The notes below the pieces were generated by a model. It was not told the DNA's origin, made no database searches, and worked only from the letters and a program-made list of their open reading frames with translations. Shown one piece after another: positions 1 to 12,423 of a DNA stretch of 64,000 bases (its first letter is position 1; the number at the start of each line of letters is the position of its first letter). Source of the stretch: Centropus unirufus (Eukaryota; Chordata; Aves; Cuculiformes; Centropidae); the NCBI GenBank assembly GCA_013397695.1, contig VYZI01000124.1, positions 1,687-65,686 on the forward strand, in the 5' to 3' direction. The translations under genes were made by a program, and so were the position numbers.

Positions 1-123
1 ACAAATCATGCACCATCTTATATTTTCTTCTGATGGCAGAGTACATAAAAATGAAAAACAAAAAGTGAACTCATAACTGCAATGGGACTCACATATCCCG
101 AGTACGTACTTGAGTGCACTTAC

Positions 124-176
124 TCGTATAACTCTCTTCACTTCCTGTGAATTGTACGTTTAAGTCTCTTATGAGT
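124..176 (-). CDS. weak candidate internal exon, 53 bp
   Basis: On the minus strand a moderate acceptor (atttctcatttgtag) precedes a 53-bp segment that ends at a gtaagtgc donor. One frame is open (LIRDLNVQFTGSEESYT), starting with one base that completes a codon begun in the previous exon. That phase fits the candidate at 4191-4265, which ends with two spare bases. A frame this short is often open by chance, so this is only a lead. No protein family is recognised. Confidence 0.12.
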
Positions 177-3100
177 CTACAAATGAGAAATATTTTGGTT
201 TTTTAAAAATTTTTTTTTCCTGAACTGCTGATCAGAATAGTGATGTCTTTGTCAGGGATACGTTCTGGGTTTTTTATGAAGGCAGCAGTCCTTCCCAACT
301 GTAAGACTCCTCATTATTGTTTATGCATCAAACAATCTAGTTATTGGATTATTTGTTTTGGTGATTTTTCAGGATTTCTTACAGTTTTCTCAGTAAGAAC
401 ATGCTTTCCATTTGTGAAAGTTTGCTTTCATAAAAGAAGTATTAACACATTCTTGTTCATGTTATTTCCGTCATCATTTAATGTTTATGCTGTATAGTAT
501 CAAAAGTATTCTGTGATCCATTTCACATGATTTTGAGTGCCATATGGGGTCTACAGCTAAAGCTGAATATACCACTCAAGACTCCTTTTGTAATTATTGT
601 AGAGAAGTTTCCAGCTAAGCCTAGCTGCCTGTAAGTGCTCTTCAGTGCATATTTGGCATGTTGTCGAACAACATGATTCTTTCAGTCCATCATTATTCTT
701 GTGCCTTCTTACTTCCATTAGCCTCTTGGAATTGAAACACAGAGACTTCTCTATTATGTCCAGAGCAAGAGAGAAGGAATGCAGTTACCTGACTTAGTCG
801 TCCAACATTTTCTTTTTGTAGGCGAAAAATCTTCCTCCTTATAGGTCCCTTATCAACTCGCGTATTATCATGGAGTTAACGACCTTGTAATTGTTGTCAA
901 TTAAAAAAATAATAAACAGTCAAAAAACCTAGCCACTATTAATCAAAACAGTGTTCACCTAGCAGAAATCACTTGATTTTTCAATGGAATTCCCACTGGC
1001 ATTATCAACTGAAGATCTTAAAAGAGAGGAGAATGAGAGCCAACTTTGTATTTCCACGTTTCATTATTATTTTTGAAGACTTGCTATTGCTACACAATGT
1101 TTATTATAGGATAAAATACATTTGGAGCCCTGTTCTTCATTTAACCTCTGTACTTATAGTTTCTTTTAGGAGAGAAACAAAGATAATATGTAGTTCTGAG
1201 GCTTTCTGATATGTTGTCAGTTAATATTAGTAAAGAATGACAAAAGCCAGAAGCATTAAATATTTGGTCAGCTACATGGAGGTCTGACTGAGAAGTCTTC
1301 ATTCCTAACTGCTAGAGGACACTGGAATCTCTGTGGCAACTTGGAGGAATTTTGGCAGGGAACCGAAGAGTGTTGAGTAGAGAAGAAGAAAAATAATTCA
1401 CTATTTGGAAGTTCATCATCAAAGTTCATAAAAAGTAAGTCCAATGATCACTATTATACTGGATACAAGCTAATATACCATGTGCATGCAGAAATTTGCT
1501 GCTTCTGTGCCATTGTATTTTCATTCAAACAGAGATAATGAGATTTTTAAATTATGATCTCCATCCCACAGAAACATCAATCTGCAGTCCTCAAAAAAAA
1601 AGAAATAAAAACCAAAGAACACTCCCTCTTTCATCACATAAATGAGAATGAAGAATTTTTTCAAATATGTCAAAATGAGTATTTACAGCATGAATATGCA
1701 AACTAAATATATCACAGGATCAATTTGACATTATATGATGAAGAGCTTATGTTTAATAGTTTTATTGAAAGACTGTCAAACTCTTTGTTCTATGATATAT
1801 GAAGTATCCTTATTTGCATGAGCCACCCATAAAATAGACTGTGAGAATTTTTTTTTTAATTGTAAGTATCATAGCTGAATTGGGCAATCCTGGAGAGAAC
1901 TGGTCTTCTCAAAGAGAATTCACTAGGCTTGTAAGGATAGGTACTGGGAGAAACACAATGAGAAATCCCAATTTTCTGTTTACTTTGAGGACTGACTATG
2001 TCAACAACCTGAAATGTCTCATTCGACTGTTATGGTCTATTTCTCCAGCAGTTTGGAGCTGAAGGTATATTTAAAAGCCCTTTTCTTTTTGTGGCTTCTA
2101 ATTGGAATTCATAAGTAAGAGCCCTAGAAATATGTTGGTCCAAATAAATATGAATCTGTGTGGGTTTTTATCTATCACCTTTAAACGTGGTGATGTGTCT
2201 ATTACTAAGCACAGGCAATTATCACATTAGAAAATAGAGAGAAGATAGATTTTAACCTTCTTCCCCACAACTTTTAGGCCTGGTTCGACATGAATAAAAT
2301 TTACTTGGAGTTAATATGAGACATTTGTGCAACAGTTTAATTCACAGAAGATACAGTTCTCTACAATCCTGAGCAGTGCATTTTTGATAGCACAACATCT
2401 TAGAAAATGTTAAAGGATAATTTAATTGAACTTGTTTGATATTTCATTCAAACCTTGGAAAGATTATTCCCTGCACTGTTCTCAACCTCTGTTTTCTCAT
2501 CATGTCCTCTTTTTTCCATTTGAAATAGCAATTTAGGAAATTCATTTAGACATCTCATAATTGTTTAGAAATACAAAAAACAGATCATGCCTACCGAGCC
2601 GCAGGTCTGTCTTACACATTACAGAACCTGGAAATCCTGACCAAGTTCTGATAGTGTGAATAGATTATCACATTACATGTAGACAATATGTCTATATGCT
2701 ATATACAATATGTCTACATACTTCTTGGAAGCACTGATAAATAAATCTAAGCTATGTAGTTTCCATGTGCCTGCACAGCATGCCTGACAGCTGGGGCATG
2801 TATGACCCCCTGGTACATAGCATACATGATAAATTCACTGTATTATGAAGAGAGTGGTTTTATGGCACAGGCATAAAACAGCTGCCATGCACATTTACAG
2901 CATGTCTAGTTGCAGACACAAGGGAACATGCTGCATGCAAGTAACTGTACAATCATCTTAATTTCTAGGAAAACCCAGACAGCCCTCATTCCTCCTTGCA
3001 TGGATTGTCTGTTAGGAAGTTTATCTTGCCACTGTCTGGGTTGGACACATCCAGCACAATCCTGATTTAAACATCCATTCCAAACTGGTCCTTTGTGAAT

Positions 3101-4190
3101 ATATTTAAGTGTCTGGTAGATATCACTACTTATCAGACATAATTTAGAAACCAGCTCAATACAATCTTCATAGTACTATCCTATCATTTTTCTCTTCAAT
3201 CAGACGTCTTCTTAAAATGTTTTAAATTTGAATTTTGTACTACAAATCTTTGCTTGTTTTCCCCCAACACCGATATCTCTTGAAGTTTTCTATTTCTCCA
3301 GGTCAAGAATGATGGGAAAAATGAATGGCACTTACAGTTAACCTAGATATTTATACAACAGACCCTCAGTAATAAATAAATGCATTCAACATCTTTACTG
3401 ATCAAACACTCTTCACACAAAGAAAGACAATTTAAACCCTAGGACTATTTGAAGTTTTTACCTCTTTACATTTATAGTTAGCAAGACCTTGCAGCAGGTG
3501 AATATTGGTAAATAGATGTCTGATTATAATTCCACACAAATTTTATTCGTTTGTGTGTATATATGTGTGTGAGCAGAATAAAAAAATAATTATTGTGTTA
3601 TTTTTATCTATTTTTGTCCAGGAGTAACCCCACAATTTTCAAAACAGTGCATTATGAACTGTTCTGGCACTACATTTCTGACATGTTAATTTAACTTTCT
3701 TAGTATGCGTAACTTTCATTCCAATTAAGAGGCAAGCAGTAAAACCCCAATCTCAGTTACATTAATGAAATGAAAGACAAAGATGCTTCTTATTAGTGGC
3801 AGTACTTTAAATTAGTTGTTTTCTCTAGCATAAATCTGGATATTATTTTTTATGTGTTCTTGCAGAACTGAATTTTTCTTGTTAATAATGATCACAGAAG
3901 AAAATATATTAAAAGATTTACAGAATGACTATCATCTTTCAGAGGGATGGAAAAAGAGTAAATGTACACAGTGTGAGCATTTGAAAAAATAAACAACTCT
4001 CTATGATAAATTAATATGGCATATATTTAAAGAAATACATAATTCAGAAATGCAGAATTGGCTGATGTAGTTGTAATAGTTTATTTAAATACATATTCAT
4101 GTACATTTCCTAAATAATGTATAGTCTACTTTCCATTTTAATTTTACATGTTCTATACAAACTTTCAACATCATTTATGCTGTTACTTAC

Positions 4191-4265
4191 TTTCCATATT
4201 CTGACTTTACCTTCCACTTGATGCCCTCCTGGTTCTCTTGCTTTGCTGTGAAGCTTTTAATTGTC
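4191..4265 (-). CDS. candidate internal exon, 75 bp, phase 2-2
   Basis: Minus strand: the acceptor atgatatttcttccag is followed by 75 bp and then a full-consensus donor, GGAAA|gtaagt. One frame is open and not simply purine-driven (TIKSFTAKQENQEGIKWKVK, then SEYG). The exon starts with one base completing a codon and ends with two spare bases, so it is phase-symmetric and could join the candidate at 124-176 through an AAA codon. No family is recognised. The splice sites are good, but 25 open codons is weak evidence. Confidence 0.2.
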
Positions 4266-5032
4266 CTGGAAGAAATATCATAGCCCATCTGAGAAGTTTT
4301 CTAAATATAATTCTGACCCTCAAAATGTGTATCCAAACTGTCCTCCTCATTTAATGTGTTCAGCTACAGAATATCCATTTACTGTTTTTGTAATGGGCAG
4401 TGAAAGTAAATGATATAGTTTGAGGTTTGACAATGAACATTGTTCTCTGGGAGTCTGTGGCATAGAAGCTGGCTTTCCTGAGGTTAAAAAGAATGCAGGA
4501 CTCAAGGTAAAGATAGACTAAAAATTGACAGGTTTTTTTGAATGCATTGTATAATTACCCAAACAGATTTTGTAATTGAGGAGTAAATTAAAAAAATCTG
4601 ATTTTATCTTGACATGAAACACAGGAAGTGGAGCATGGGGTAGTCAGTCATACTTTATGTTTAAAGCGAATTATTTCCATTTGGTATATATTATATCCCT
4701 ATTCTCATCTGTTATCCTGCATTGGCTGACTAGTTGAAGATCTGAATGTCTAAATTTCAAATAGTTTCCACTTCAGAATGTTAAATAAAGTATCAAATAA
4801 AATGCATAAATTTTTTTCTCTGAAATATAGAAGCACTTGGGTAATCCAAAGCAATAGCTCAAAATATAGCACTACCTTTGTCAGCATTAGTGCCATTTAA
4901 ATTTACTGTAAGTAAATAGGATAACGGTACTTATTCAATTATGGATGCTTGAAAATGCAGTAAATCATATTTGCCAGTGAAAAGGTCTGAAAAATTTTAG
5001 TCATGTATCTTCTATTTTTTATTCCATTAATA

Positions 5033-5068
5033 TTATTATTATTAATGCCAATAATAATAATAATAAAT
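5033..5068. repeat. ATT/AAT trinucleotide runs, inverted
   Basis: A short ATT run is followed by an AAT run about 10 bp later. The two arms can pair, giving a small AT-only hairpin. No LTR or LINE context is visible around it. Confidence 0.6.
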
Positions 5069-5405
5069 ACATACTAGGTCACAGTTGATTAAATAAGTAT
5101 GAAAGCCTAGTCACTGCTATGGTTTTTGCCATTTCCTTTCACAATGAGCAAAATGTTGTGAAAGCCAGTTTAAAGGCATCCAAGTTCTCAGCTGAAACAC
5201 ACATCAGCCTATTTTGGGTAATAAAGGCTCTTGATCCAAGCTTTTACTTGTCTCTTATTCTTTTAGACACATGGGAATAAATATTTTTCTGCTTGCTGGC
5301 CAGATATGACTGATTGCCCTTTAGTCACAAGGCACTGCCACCTTTCCATTCACAGGACAGGTAGTATACTAAACAGATTGAGTCACCCCGGTCACAAATG
5401 TTATC

Positions 5406-5461
5406 CTAGTGACATACCACTACAAGACTACTATTCTAGTGACATATGGTACTACAAGACT
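5406..5461. repeat. two-copy tandem duplication, about 30-bp period
   Basis: Copy 1 (5406-5429) and copy 2 (5436-5461) share ctagtgacata and actacaagact. They differ only in the short linker between those words (cc versus tggt). Confidence 0.75.
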
Positions 5462-7258
5462 TAATGTATAGCATTTACTCGAAACAGTAAGAGGGAAAGT
5501 TTTGTTTCTAAAATGCATTTAATCTCTCTTTGTTGCAAGCAAGGCAGTAACCAGATATTTTTTCTCTAAGCTGGACATCAAAAATGATAGCATACAGCTT
5601 CACAGCAACAAGATAGACTCAGCCAAAAATTATTTTCCTTTCTTTCTTTTTTATTACATTCAATAGCAAAATGTTTCTCTTTGAGCAATTAAACTGCATT
5701 TTCAGTGCAGAAACTGAAACAGAATAATCACGGCATAATTTGACTAGGAACTATGCCACGGGAGAAAAAGTTATTTTGACAACCCTGGAATTAAATATCC
5801 TGGAAAATTTGTTTTTCTTTTATGTAGGAACATTTTCTTGGGTCTACTGACTTGATGAGTGCCTCCTTTCTGATTGAACTTAATAGGAGGTTCTCCATAT
5901 CTCATGTGGTGCTTAATTTTATATGTTATCAAAGCTTTGAATAGAAAGGATGTTCTTGCACTTTGCAGTGGAATTTCATGTCAAATAAATTTGAAGCTTC
6001 TTTAAGAAGATCGTTCATGTTGGAAGGCTGGTGCCTGATGAAATAAATAGGTTTTATTTAATTAATTATAAATGTTTAAAAACCTACATATAAGGCTGAA
6101 GAATAGAGAACTATTTAAGAGAACAAGCATATAAACCATTACATTCATTCTATTCAAAACAAAAGTATTTTTTTAACACTCTTCCACCTGTTTATTTGGG
6201 AGGAACTGGAACCATATTCAAGAAATTCAATAGCTTTTCTTTAGCTACATATCTTCACTATTTTGTGAGGATAAAAATTTATTTTATCTGATTCTTGGTT
6301 AACTGGACGTTGCTCCTGCATCATACTATGCTGCTTGTTTTGGGGGTTTTCTGTCAACTAGATGGTATATTTAAATGTCAGTAAAAAATACCAGGTTTTG
6401 AAAATAAGTGTTAAATTAATTCTGTGCCACTCCTGCCTGAACTGGACTTCTCACTGTCAAAGCAGTGATGATAAATACCAATACTTATCCCTTAGAATGA
6501 CAATTCTTCAAAGTATATCACGTTAACCATGTCTGTATCAGGCTCTAGAAAGGAATTAAATGCTACTGAGAAGTAGTTTGCAGAATCCAAAACTAGAATA
6601 ATATGTGGTGAAAAGGAAGTACCTGTGGTTCCTCTCCCCCTAAGAAAGAAAAGAATCTAAAATCTAATGCGATATGATAAGCAGGACAAAATCCAACCTG
6701 GACTTCATTTCAGTAATTCAGAGACTACTACTCAATCATAGATGCATAACTGTAAACTTTATATGGAAATATTTAAAATGCTTATTGATGGAGTTTTTTT
6801 ACATTTATTTAGCTCCACCAAGGCAGTGTCTTAGGTAGATACTTCACCTGATTAGCTGGGATTTGGTAAAAGTGTATATACCCAATATAGATCTCATGAA
6901 GACTTGAATTTATGCACCTTCTACTTTTAATGACTCTGCAGCCCTGAGAAAACACGGTTCATGCAACATATACTACTACTACTACCAAATAATCATATTT
7001 TATATTCCTGCCTCAGAAAGCCGAAGAAAGGCTGATTTTGTTCTTAAGTAGGATGTTTTTTCATATTTCTCTCTCCCTTTTTAATATATCTTCAGTGTTT
7101 CATAAACCTTAATCATTTGTGTTTTAATGGCAACTTTGATAATCATCATTTAGTTTCTCTGGATTTCTTTTCTTATTCCGTGATGCTTGTTTCCAGGGAA
7201 GGCATAGAGTAAGCCAACATAAGTGCTCAATACACTGCTAACCAAGATTCTCCACCTT

Positions 7259-7285
7259 CTAAACCAAACCAAACCAAAGCAAACC
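7259..7285. repeat. (AAACC)n short tandem repeat
   Basis: Four to five units of AAACC with one AAAGC variant. Confidence 0.7.
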
Positions 7286-8710
7286 GTGCTTTTGTTACAT
7301 TTTTTTCTTCAAAATAAATGGAACTTTGTGCCTGATGTCTTTAGGAGACTTCATCACAGAGAACGTCTCTGTCTTTTTAGAGCTACATATTTTAAAATGT
7401 TACATATCAAAGATTATAATTATTGCTCTGTAGAGGAAATTTAGAAGAAAAAAACCCAAGCACGAGGAAAAAAAAACAAGCCACATCTCTGACACCTGCC
7501 TAATGTGAGAACACAAGCTGATGCAATGAAAATCTCACAAGAAACATAAATATGTTCTTAGGATAGTCCTTATTACTTGAGCATTCAAATTGAGTCAGGA
7601 TTCTTTCACATGGAAGTGATGTAACAAACATGAAAAAATTAACAATCATTAAATGATATTTTTTCATGTACTTTCTACCCTGCAGTTGTTTCAGTAGTGA
7701 ATTATGGTACTTATTAGGGTTATCAGTGAATCTTTTGAATTGTTCCCTGGAAGGACAGTGCTATTGAAACATGTATTCCATGAATGGATCTCACATTTAA
7801 GATACATTCATTGGTTTTGGTTTTAAATAGGACATTTACAGTGAAGGTTGTGGTGAACTGGTTATTTGCTGAGGATTCCAGTTTCTTACATGGTGAAATT
7901 CAGATGAAACTGAATATCATGTTCTAGGATAGACGATAAAATTACTTTTACTTTGGAGATCATGATAATACCCCTGACTGAATATATAACATATTCTCTG
8001 CTTACAAACTATTTTATCCATGGTAAAATTAGAATTCTCACTCAGGACAGAAAGAGAAATGTCAATCACACTAGATTTAAGACTTTCTAAGCTGAAGAAA
8101 AGGTGTTCATCTTTTGCTGTCAAGTTAAGGTAGTTAAGCTATTAGAAAAACCTCTTAGCTCCTATCTTTTGTGCTGAGTCTGAAAAGACAAGAGGCACCA
8201 AGTAATTCTTGTGTCATTACATCCTCCAAAGTGGTAATGATGAGTTCACTTAACTTTAAAAGGTGCTATTTATTTGTAACAACATTAGACTGTATGTATT
8301 TAAGACTTAATAATAATTTATAATATAGATAAGACATTAGTTATCGAGTCTACATTTTTTTCTTTGATGTATACTCTTTTCTTATTTATGAAAAGTTATC
8401 CTAAGTACTAGATGATCCAATGCCATCTTTATATGTTTCCATCATTTTCTTTAATTGATGATAGAAGACAGGCACTATAAAATGAGTCCAGTAACTATGT
8501 CAGTTACCACTGACATTTTATGGTGGCTTGCATAATCAGTAATAAAAGAGCAGGAGCAACAGAGAGTGAGAATGAAAATCAAAACATTCTCATGAACTTT
8601 TTTCAGGGTGGCTGGCCACAGCCTATGCTCTTTGTGTGGATCACTATAATATAATTTCAACATAACAAGTCCTTGCTTCTGGAAGGGATACATTCCTAGC
8701 TACAAGCAAT

Positions 8711-8730
8711 CACAACCTAAACAGGTTGTG
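8711..8730. repeat. perfect 8-bp inverted repeat, 4-nt loop
   Basis: CACAACCT and AGGTTGTG are separated by AAAC. The hairpin ends about 30 bp before the LTR boundary at 8760. It could be chance. Confidence 0.5.
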
Positions 8731-8759
8731 GCCTTCAAACCAAATCACATCTGTATGTC

Positions 8760-9389
8760 TGTCCTGGTTTTGACTGCAAAAGAGTGAATTTTCTTCCCAG
8801 GAGCATGAGAATAATTTTGATAACATATGTTGTTTTAGTTGTTGTCCAAAAACATTTATGCTCAGCTGGAATTTAGTTAATTTTCTTACCAGCAGTTGCT
8901 GGTTTTTAGGTTCAATATGAGAAGAGTGTTGATGACAAGCATGTGCTTTTAATTGTTGCTAAAAAACAAGAATTTTTTTCCATTTTCCCAACTTTGACAA
9001 GGCTATAGGTGCACAAGAAGCTGCCAGGAGCTTAGCCAAGCCGCTGACCCAAACTGGCCAAAGACATATTTGATATAATACAGCGACATGAAAGGAAAAA
9101 TTGGCAGGGGGGAAGAGCTCAGTGATCCATGATCAATTCAGATAGGCTGCACAATCAGTTGTCAGGTCATTGGGTGGTGAGAAATTGTACTGAATTGTGC
9201 ATCTTTTGTTTTGTTTCTATTATTATTATTATGATTATTATTATTATTATCTCTTTCTATTGAACTGTTTATCTCAAACCACAGGTTTTACTTAACTTCC
9301 TGATTTTCTTCCTCATGCTACTGGGGTTGGAGAGGAGTGGGAAAACAGCTGCTTGATTCTTAGCTGCTGGCTGAGGCTAGGCCACTATA
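8760..9389 (+). mobile_element. solo LTR of an avian endogenous retrovirus (ERVL-like), degraded
   Basis: The block starts TGTCCTGGTTT, continues with words shared with a widespread bird LTR as I remember it (gtgaattttcttccc, gagaataattttgataaca, gttttagttgttg, gctgacccaaactggccaaa, gggtggtgagaaattgtac), passes through a TTA microsatellite, an ATTGAA decayed poly(A) signal at 9259-9264 and tctcaaaccacaggtttta, and ends near gctagctgctggctgag...gccactata. It is about 630 bp, plus orientation. No internal retroviral genes flank it, so it is a solo LTR. Target-site duplications are not clear. It is old, judging by many substitutions. The exact family name was not checked. Confidence 0.65.
9218..9250. 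repeat. (TTA)n microsatellite inside the LTR
   Basis: Eleven ATT/TTA units with one ATG interruption. It lies about 8 bp upstream of the LTR's decayed poly(A) signal and is part of the LTR, not an independent locus. Confidence 0.85.
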
Positions 9390-10076
9390 AAGTCTCTGTC
9401 TCTTCAAGTCATAAATTTCTATCTATAATGTATATTAGATACATATGTATACTTCTATTTTTTAGTATATTTCATCACAATCTTTCAAAAATACATAGGA
9501 TTAATTATCCTTGGTGGGTTTACTTGTTAATTAGAAATTATAGAAACAAATATGAGGTAATTTAAAATAATGAAGAGGGGGTTTGTTTCACATGGATAAT
9601 TAGTCGTAGAGCTTGAGATCAGTTAGCAGTATAGCTAAAGAGTCAAAGTGAAGAGTCCAGTCACTTTAAAGTTCAGATGTAGTTAAGCCATTTGCCTTAA
9701 AAATTTGATAAGCACATTCTGAATGTACAAACCAAAACACTTTTGCATGTAGGATATTGGATATTTTCTTCTTCATTATAGTACGAGTGTAGAAAAAGCA
9801 AAGACCCCAAGAACTACCACATCAGCAGTTTGCATAACCAGAAATTCCATTTTCAAGTTTCTGCTCAATACTAAATCTCTATCATGAGTATGTGAAATCA
9901 GAAAACATCAAGTATACTGCTAACACAAAAAAAAGGATGATAATACTTTCATAATAACAATCTTTATATTTAGTATTCACAGTAAACAGCTATCTAGAAC
10001 AGTTCCAAATAGTGTTATGTTGCTGAAAATCCCAGGTGCCTTTAAAAGATTTGGAGCAAGCAAACCTGTGCAAGAG
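9390..10076. other. AT-rich non-coding stretch
   Basis: No gene, repeat family or regulatory structure recognised between the plus-strand LTR and the AAAAG tract. Confidence 0.55.
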
Positions 10077-10282
10077 GAAGAAAAGAAAAGGAAAAGAAAA
10101 GGAAAAGAAAAGAAAAGAAAAGAAAAGAAAAGAAAAGAAAAGAAAAGAAAAGAAAAGAAAAGAAAAGAAAAGAAAAGAAAAGAAAAGAAAAGAAAANGAA
10201 AGAAAAGAAAAGAAAAGAAAAGAAAAGAAAAGAAAAGAAAAGAAAAGAAAAGAAAAGAAAAGAAAAGAAAAGAAAAGAAAAG
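10077..10282. repeat. (AAAAG)n pentanucleotide satellite, about 40 units
   Basis: A purine-only plus strand begins with a few GAAAAG/GGAAAAG variants and then runs as near-perfect AAAAG to 10282. One unresolved base sits at 10197. Every frame of the tract is open, giving Lys/Arg/Glu-rich or Phe/Ser/Leu-rich frames on the two strands that are translation artefacts. The right edge runs into agccct...agggct, a 6-bp inverted repeat. True length is uncertain because such tracts are hard to assemble. Confidence 0.95.
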
Positions 10283-11376
10283 CCCTGTTGCATTTCAAAA
10301 GGGCTCTCTACTGAGTCAAATTTTGTAAGCTTAATATTGTAAAATGAAAAGCTAAAAAGGTTGTTGACAGAATTTAACAGCTCATAAAAGGGTGAAAGTA
10401 AATTAATAGATCATTTCAAACTACTGTTTTGGGATCTATGTTTACACTTTAATCTTCAGGGGTATAAGGTTTAATAGGGCAGTTTAGTAATGGACAATAT
10501 TGTCTATAAACAGCTGATTTTCGAAGCCATTGCATTCAGCACACACTACAAAGGCTGAAAACTGAAAAGGCTAAGGCCGAACTTTGCCTTGTCATCTTAC
10601 AAGCCATTCATTTAGGGGCTGAGGAGGGAAGAAACATATTAACATGGCAGGAAAATATGTTGTGATAATAGCTGTCACAAATTTCATTCCAAAACTTGTC
10701 AGTGTCATAACATTTTTAATTCATGAAAGACTCATATAAAATTACAGTCAGAATGAGGAATAAAAATCTATAAATATGAAATAGTTTACGTGTCTCAGAA
10801 AAAAATTTCCTTGAACTGGAAAATACACCAAAAACATGAACACTGGTGGTGAGAGGATGTTTCAGAAGACATTTGCCTGGTTGATTAGCCTGTTTATCAT
10901 TCCTATTCATTAGTGTGCTGGTTTACAGGAATAGGAAAGAAGTTATTTTATTCTCTATTACCCAAGAGTATTTTGTCCATATATGCATATAGGCAGGTGG
11001 GCTGAGAAGTTCAATCCCAACCCATCTCTTCTAGTTATATGGTTTATTAAACAGCTGAAAGATTTGGAATCTCTCATTCCATTGTAAAATCCATCTCTCT
11101 GCATGAACGATTCACCATAAATTGAATACAGGTTTTAGACTCTGTAATATAAGTTCTCTTTTTCCTTGAAATTAACTCTATCGAAAGAGCAAGGACTGAC
11201 ATTATGCACAAGGAGCTGTCCATCAAAACTGGCAATTTTTTTCATAAATTATAGACAATACTGGCACTGTACCATCATAAATCTACAGAATTTACAAATA
11301 TCAGAAAACTTTCAAAAGAAGCTAGATTAAATTGTCTTAAGACAAAACATATTTGATAAATGCTTAATTTTTCAAG

Positions 11377-11437
11377 GGCCAGTTAGATCTAGAACTAAGA
11401 AGCCTTTTGAAATTTTGGGATTGTCTAACACTGGTAG
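11377..11437 (+). pseudogene. possible exon of a decayed coiled-coil gene (piece 1)
   Basis: The segment follows the acceptor-like cttaatttttcaag (or, six bases on, ggccag) and ends at a consensus donor, GTAG|gtaagt. One frame is open (GQLDLELRSLLKFWDCLTLV) with one spare base. A second frame is open too. Its phase fits piece 2, but the implied intron is only about 50 bp, shorter than vertebrates normally splice, so either the boundary or the exon is wrong. Low-confidence call. Confidence 0.15.
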
Positions 11438-11487
11438 GTAAGTCACTGTATTTTTAATCATTGTTGTCCTATTGTCTCTCTCTCAAG

Positions 11488-11735
11488 CTCAACTTGATGC
11501 CAAACAGATAAAAATCTTCTCTTCTCTATGCTATGATTTGCAGATAGAATTGGAGACAACTGAGGAGGCAATGAAACTTCACCTTATTGGTTGTGTCAAA
11601 GAATATGAGGCTATGAAAATCTCCGGCAATGAATACAAAGAAGGCTTCACAGAGAATTAGAAAGGACAAAAAAAAAGATAAAAGAGGCAGAAAGCAGAGA
11701 AAAAAAACCAGACAAAATATAAAGATACATGACAA
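11488..11735 (+). pseudogene. possible coiled-coil exon with frameshift (piece 2)
   Basis: A strong pyrimidine tract (cctattgtctctctctcaag) precedes a frame that reads as plausible protein with a heptad-like pattern: AQLDAKQIKIFSSLCYDLQ, then IELETTEEAMKLHLIGCVKE, then YEAMKISGNEYKEGF. It stops at TAG 11658. Shifting by one base near 11650 continues as a charged helix (RELERTKKKIKEAES) to about 11725. This suggests a one-base loss, though the later part is purine-rich and any frame there looks charged. A second acceptor (ctatgatttgcag) ends at 11543. By memory the pattern faintly recalls small CCDC proteins such as CCDC122. This is a hypothesis only. Confidence 0.3.
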
Positions 11736-12027
11736 TTATTTATCATTTATCATGGTGTTTTATTTTTGTCAGTGAATACTGTATGCTAAAGAATATGTGA
11801 AATACATCAAATCTTTTGAGGGGTATGATCATCTTTTATGCAGAATGGATTCCTCATTTTAAGGTTATGAGTTACCAAAGGAAATAATTTGGTAATTATT
11901 GCTTGGTTCCCCTCAATGTTATCATTGCCTAAAACCATACATAACTCTGCTTCCTACTTTTTTTTTTCTATAGCTCCATACCATAACTTCATATAGTTAT
12001 AAAATAATATAGTTGTAGTTGCAATTG

Positions 12028-12112
12028 TTAGGAGATAAAGCTGAATTTTAAGAAATTGGAACTTAAAATTCCACTAGAAGAGAAACTGAAAGAAAGTAGA
12101 AAGATTGGCTAA
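12028..12112 (+). pseudogene. possible coiled-coil exon with frameshift (piece 3)
   Basis: Acceptor-like gttag leads into a Lys/Glu/Leu-rich frame (EIKLNFKKLELKIPLEEKLK). The segment ends at AAG|gtaatt, a usable donor. In the opening frame a TAA stop falls right at the donor. Moving one base near gaaagaaagtag gives ..KDWLR, whose phase then fits piece 4. The region is A-rich, so a charged reading frame is not surprising. No donor is seen for piece 2, and the acceptor tract here is weak. Confidence 0.2.
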
Positions 12113-12423
12113 GGTAATTTCTCAGTTTTCCTGTCTTTATTATGCTGAGTAACTAAAAGAAAGGTATTTTTCCAAACAGCTTTTGTGTATTTTATGGAAA
12201 TGTTTTGATCAATGTCCTCTTATTTCACAGCTGAAGTAGGGGCAAAAAATAAACGCAATAACAATCTAAAATCCACAACATAATTTTAGGCTGGTTATTC
12301 TGCTTTAAAACTTTGATCTTAAGAGTTATAATAACAGCACAGAATAGACTCATAAGGCTCTCAAGGACACAATATCTTGTTTTGCAAGATAAAAGCAGAT
12401 CGAACTTTGCCATGTCTATGCAG

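Larger units (their letters stand above)
1..8759. other. AT-rich non-coding stretch without recognisable genes
   Basis: No ORF here has family motifs or a coding signature. It holds short simple repeats (a TAC run near 6970, an AAACC run at 7259-7285), a 30-bp duplication at 5406-5461, hairpins, ATT/AAT runs around 5033-5068, and two low-confidence minus-strand exon candidates. The segment 2761-2940 has several GCATG words but no other structure I can interpret. Confidence 0.6.

Noticed and set aside
788..870. Minus-strand frame (RKIFRLQKENVGRLSQ) ending at a gtaact donor
   Set aside because: No pyrimidine tract before any acceptor, phase does not fit neighbours, and it is the complement of a pyrimidine-rich run.
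2681..2718. Repeated acaatatgtcta with partial palindrome
   Set aside because: AT-rich and imperfect; too likely by chance to list as a feature.
9990..10328. Several 80-100 residue Lys/Arg- or Phe/Ser-rich ORFs on both strands
   Set aside because: They are translations of the (AAAAG)n tract, whose unit contains no stop in any frame.
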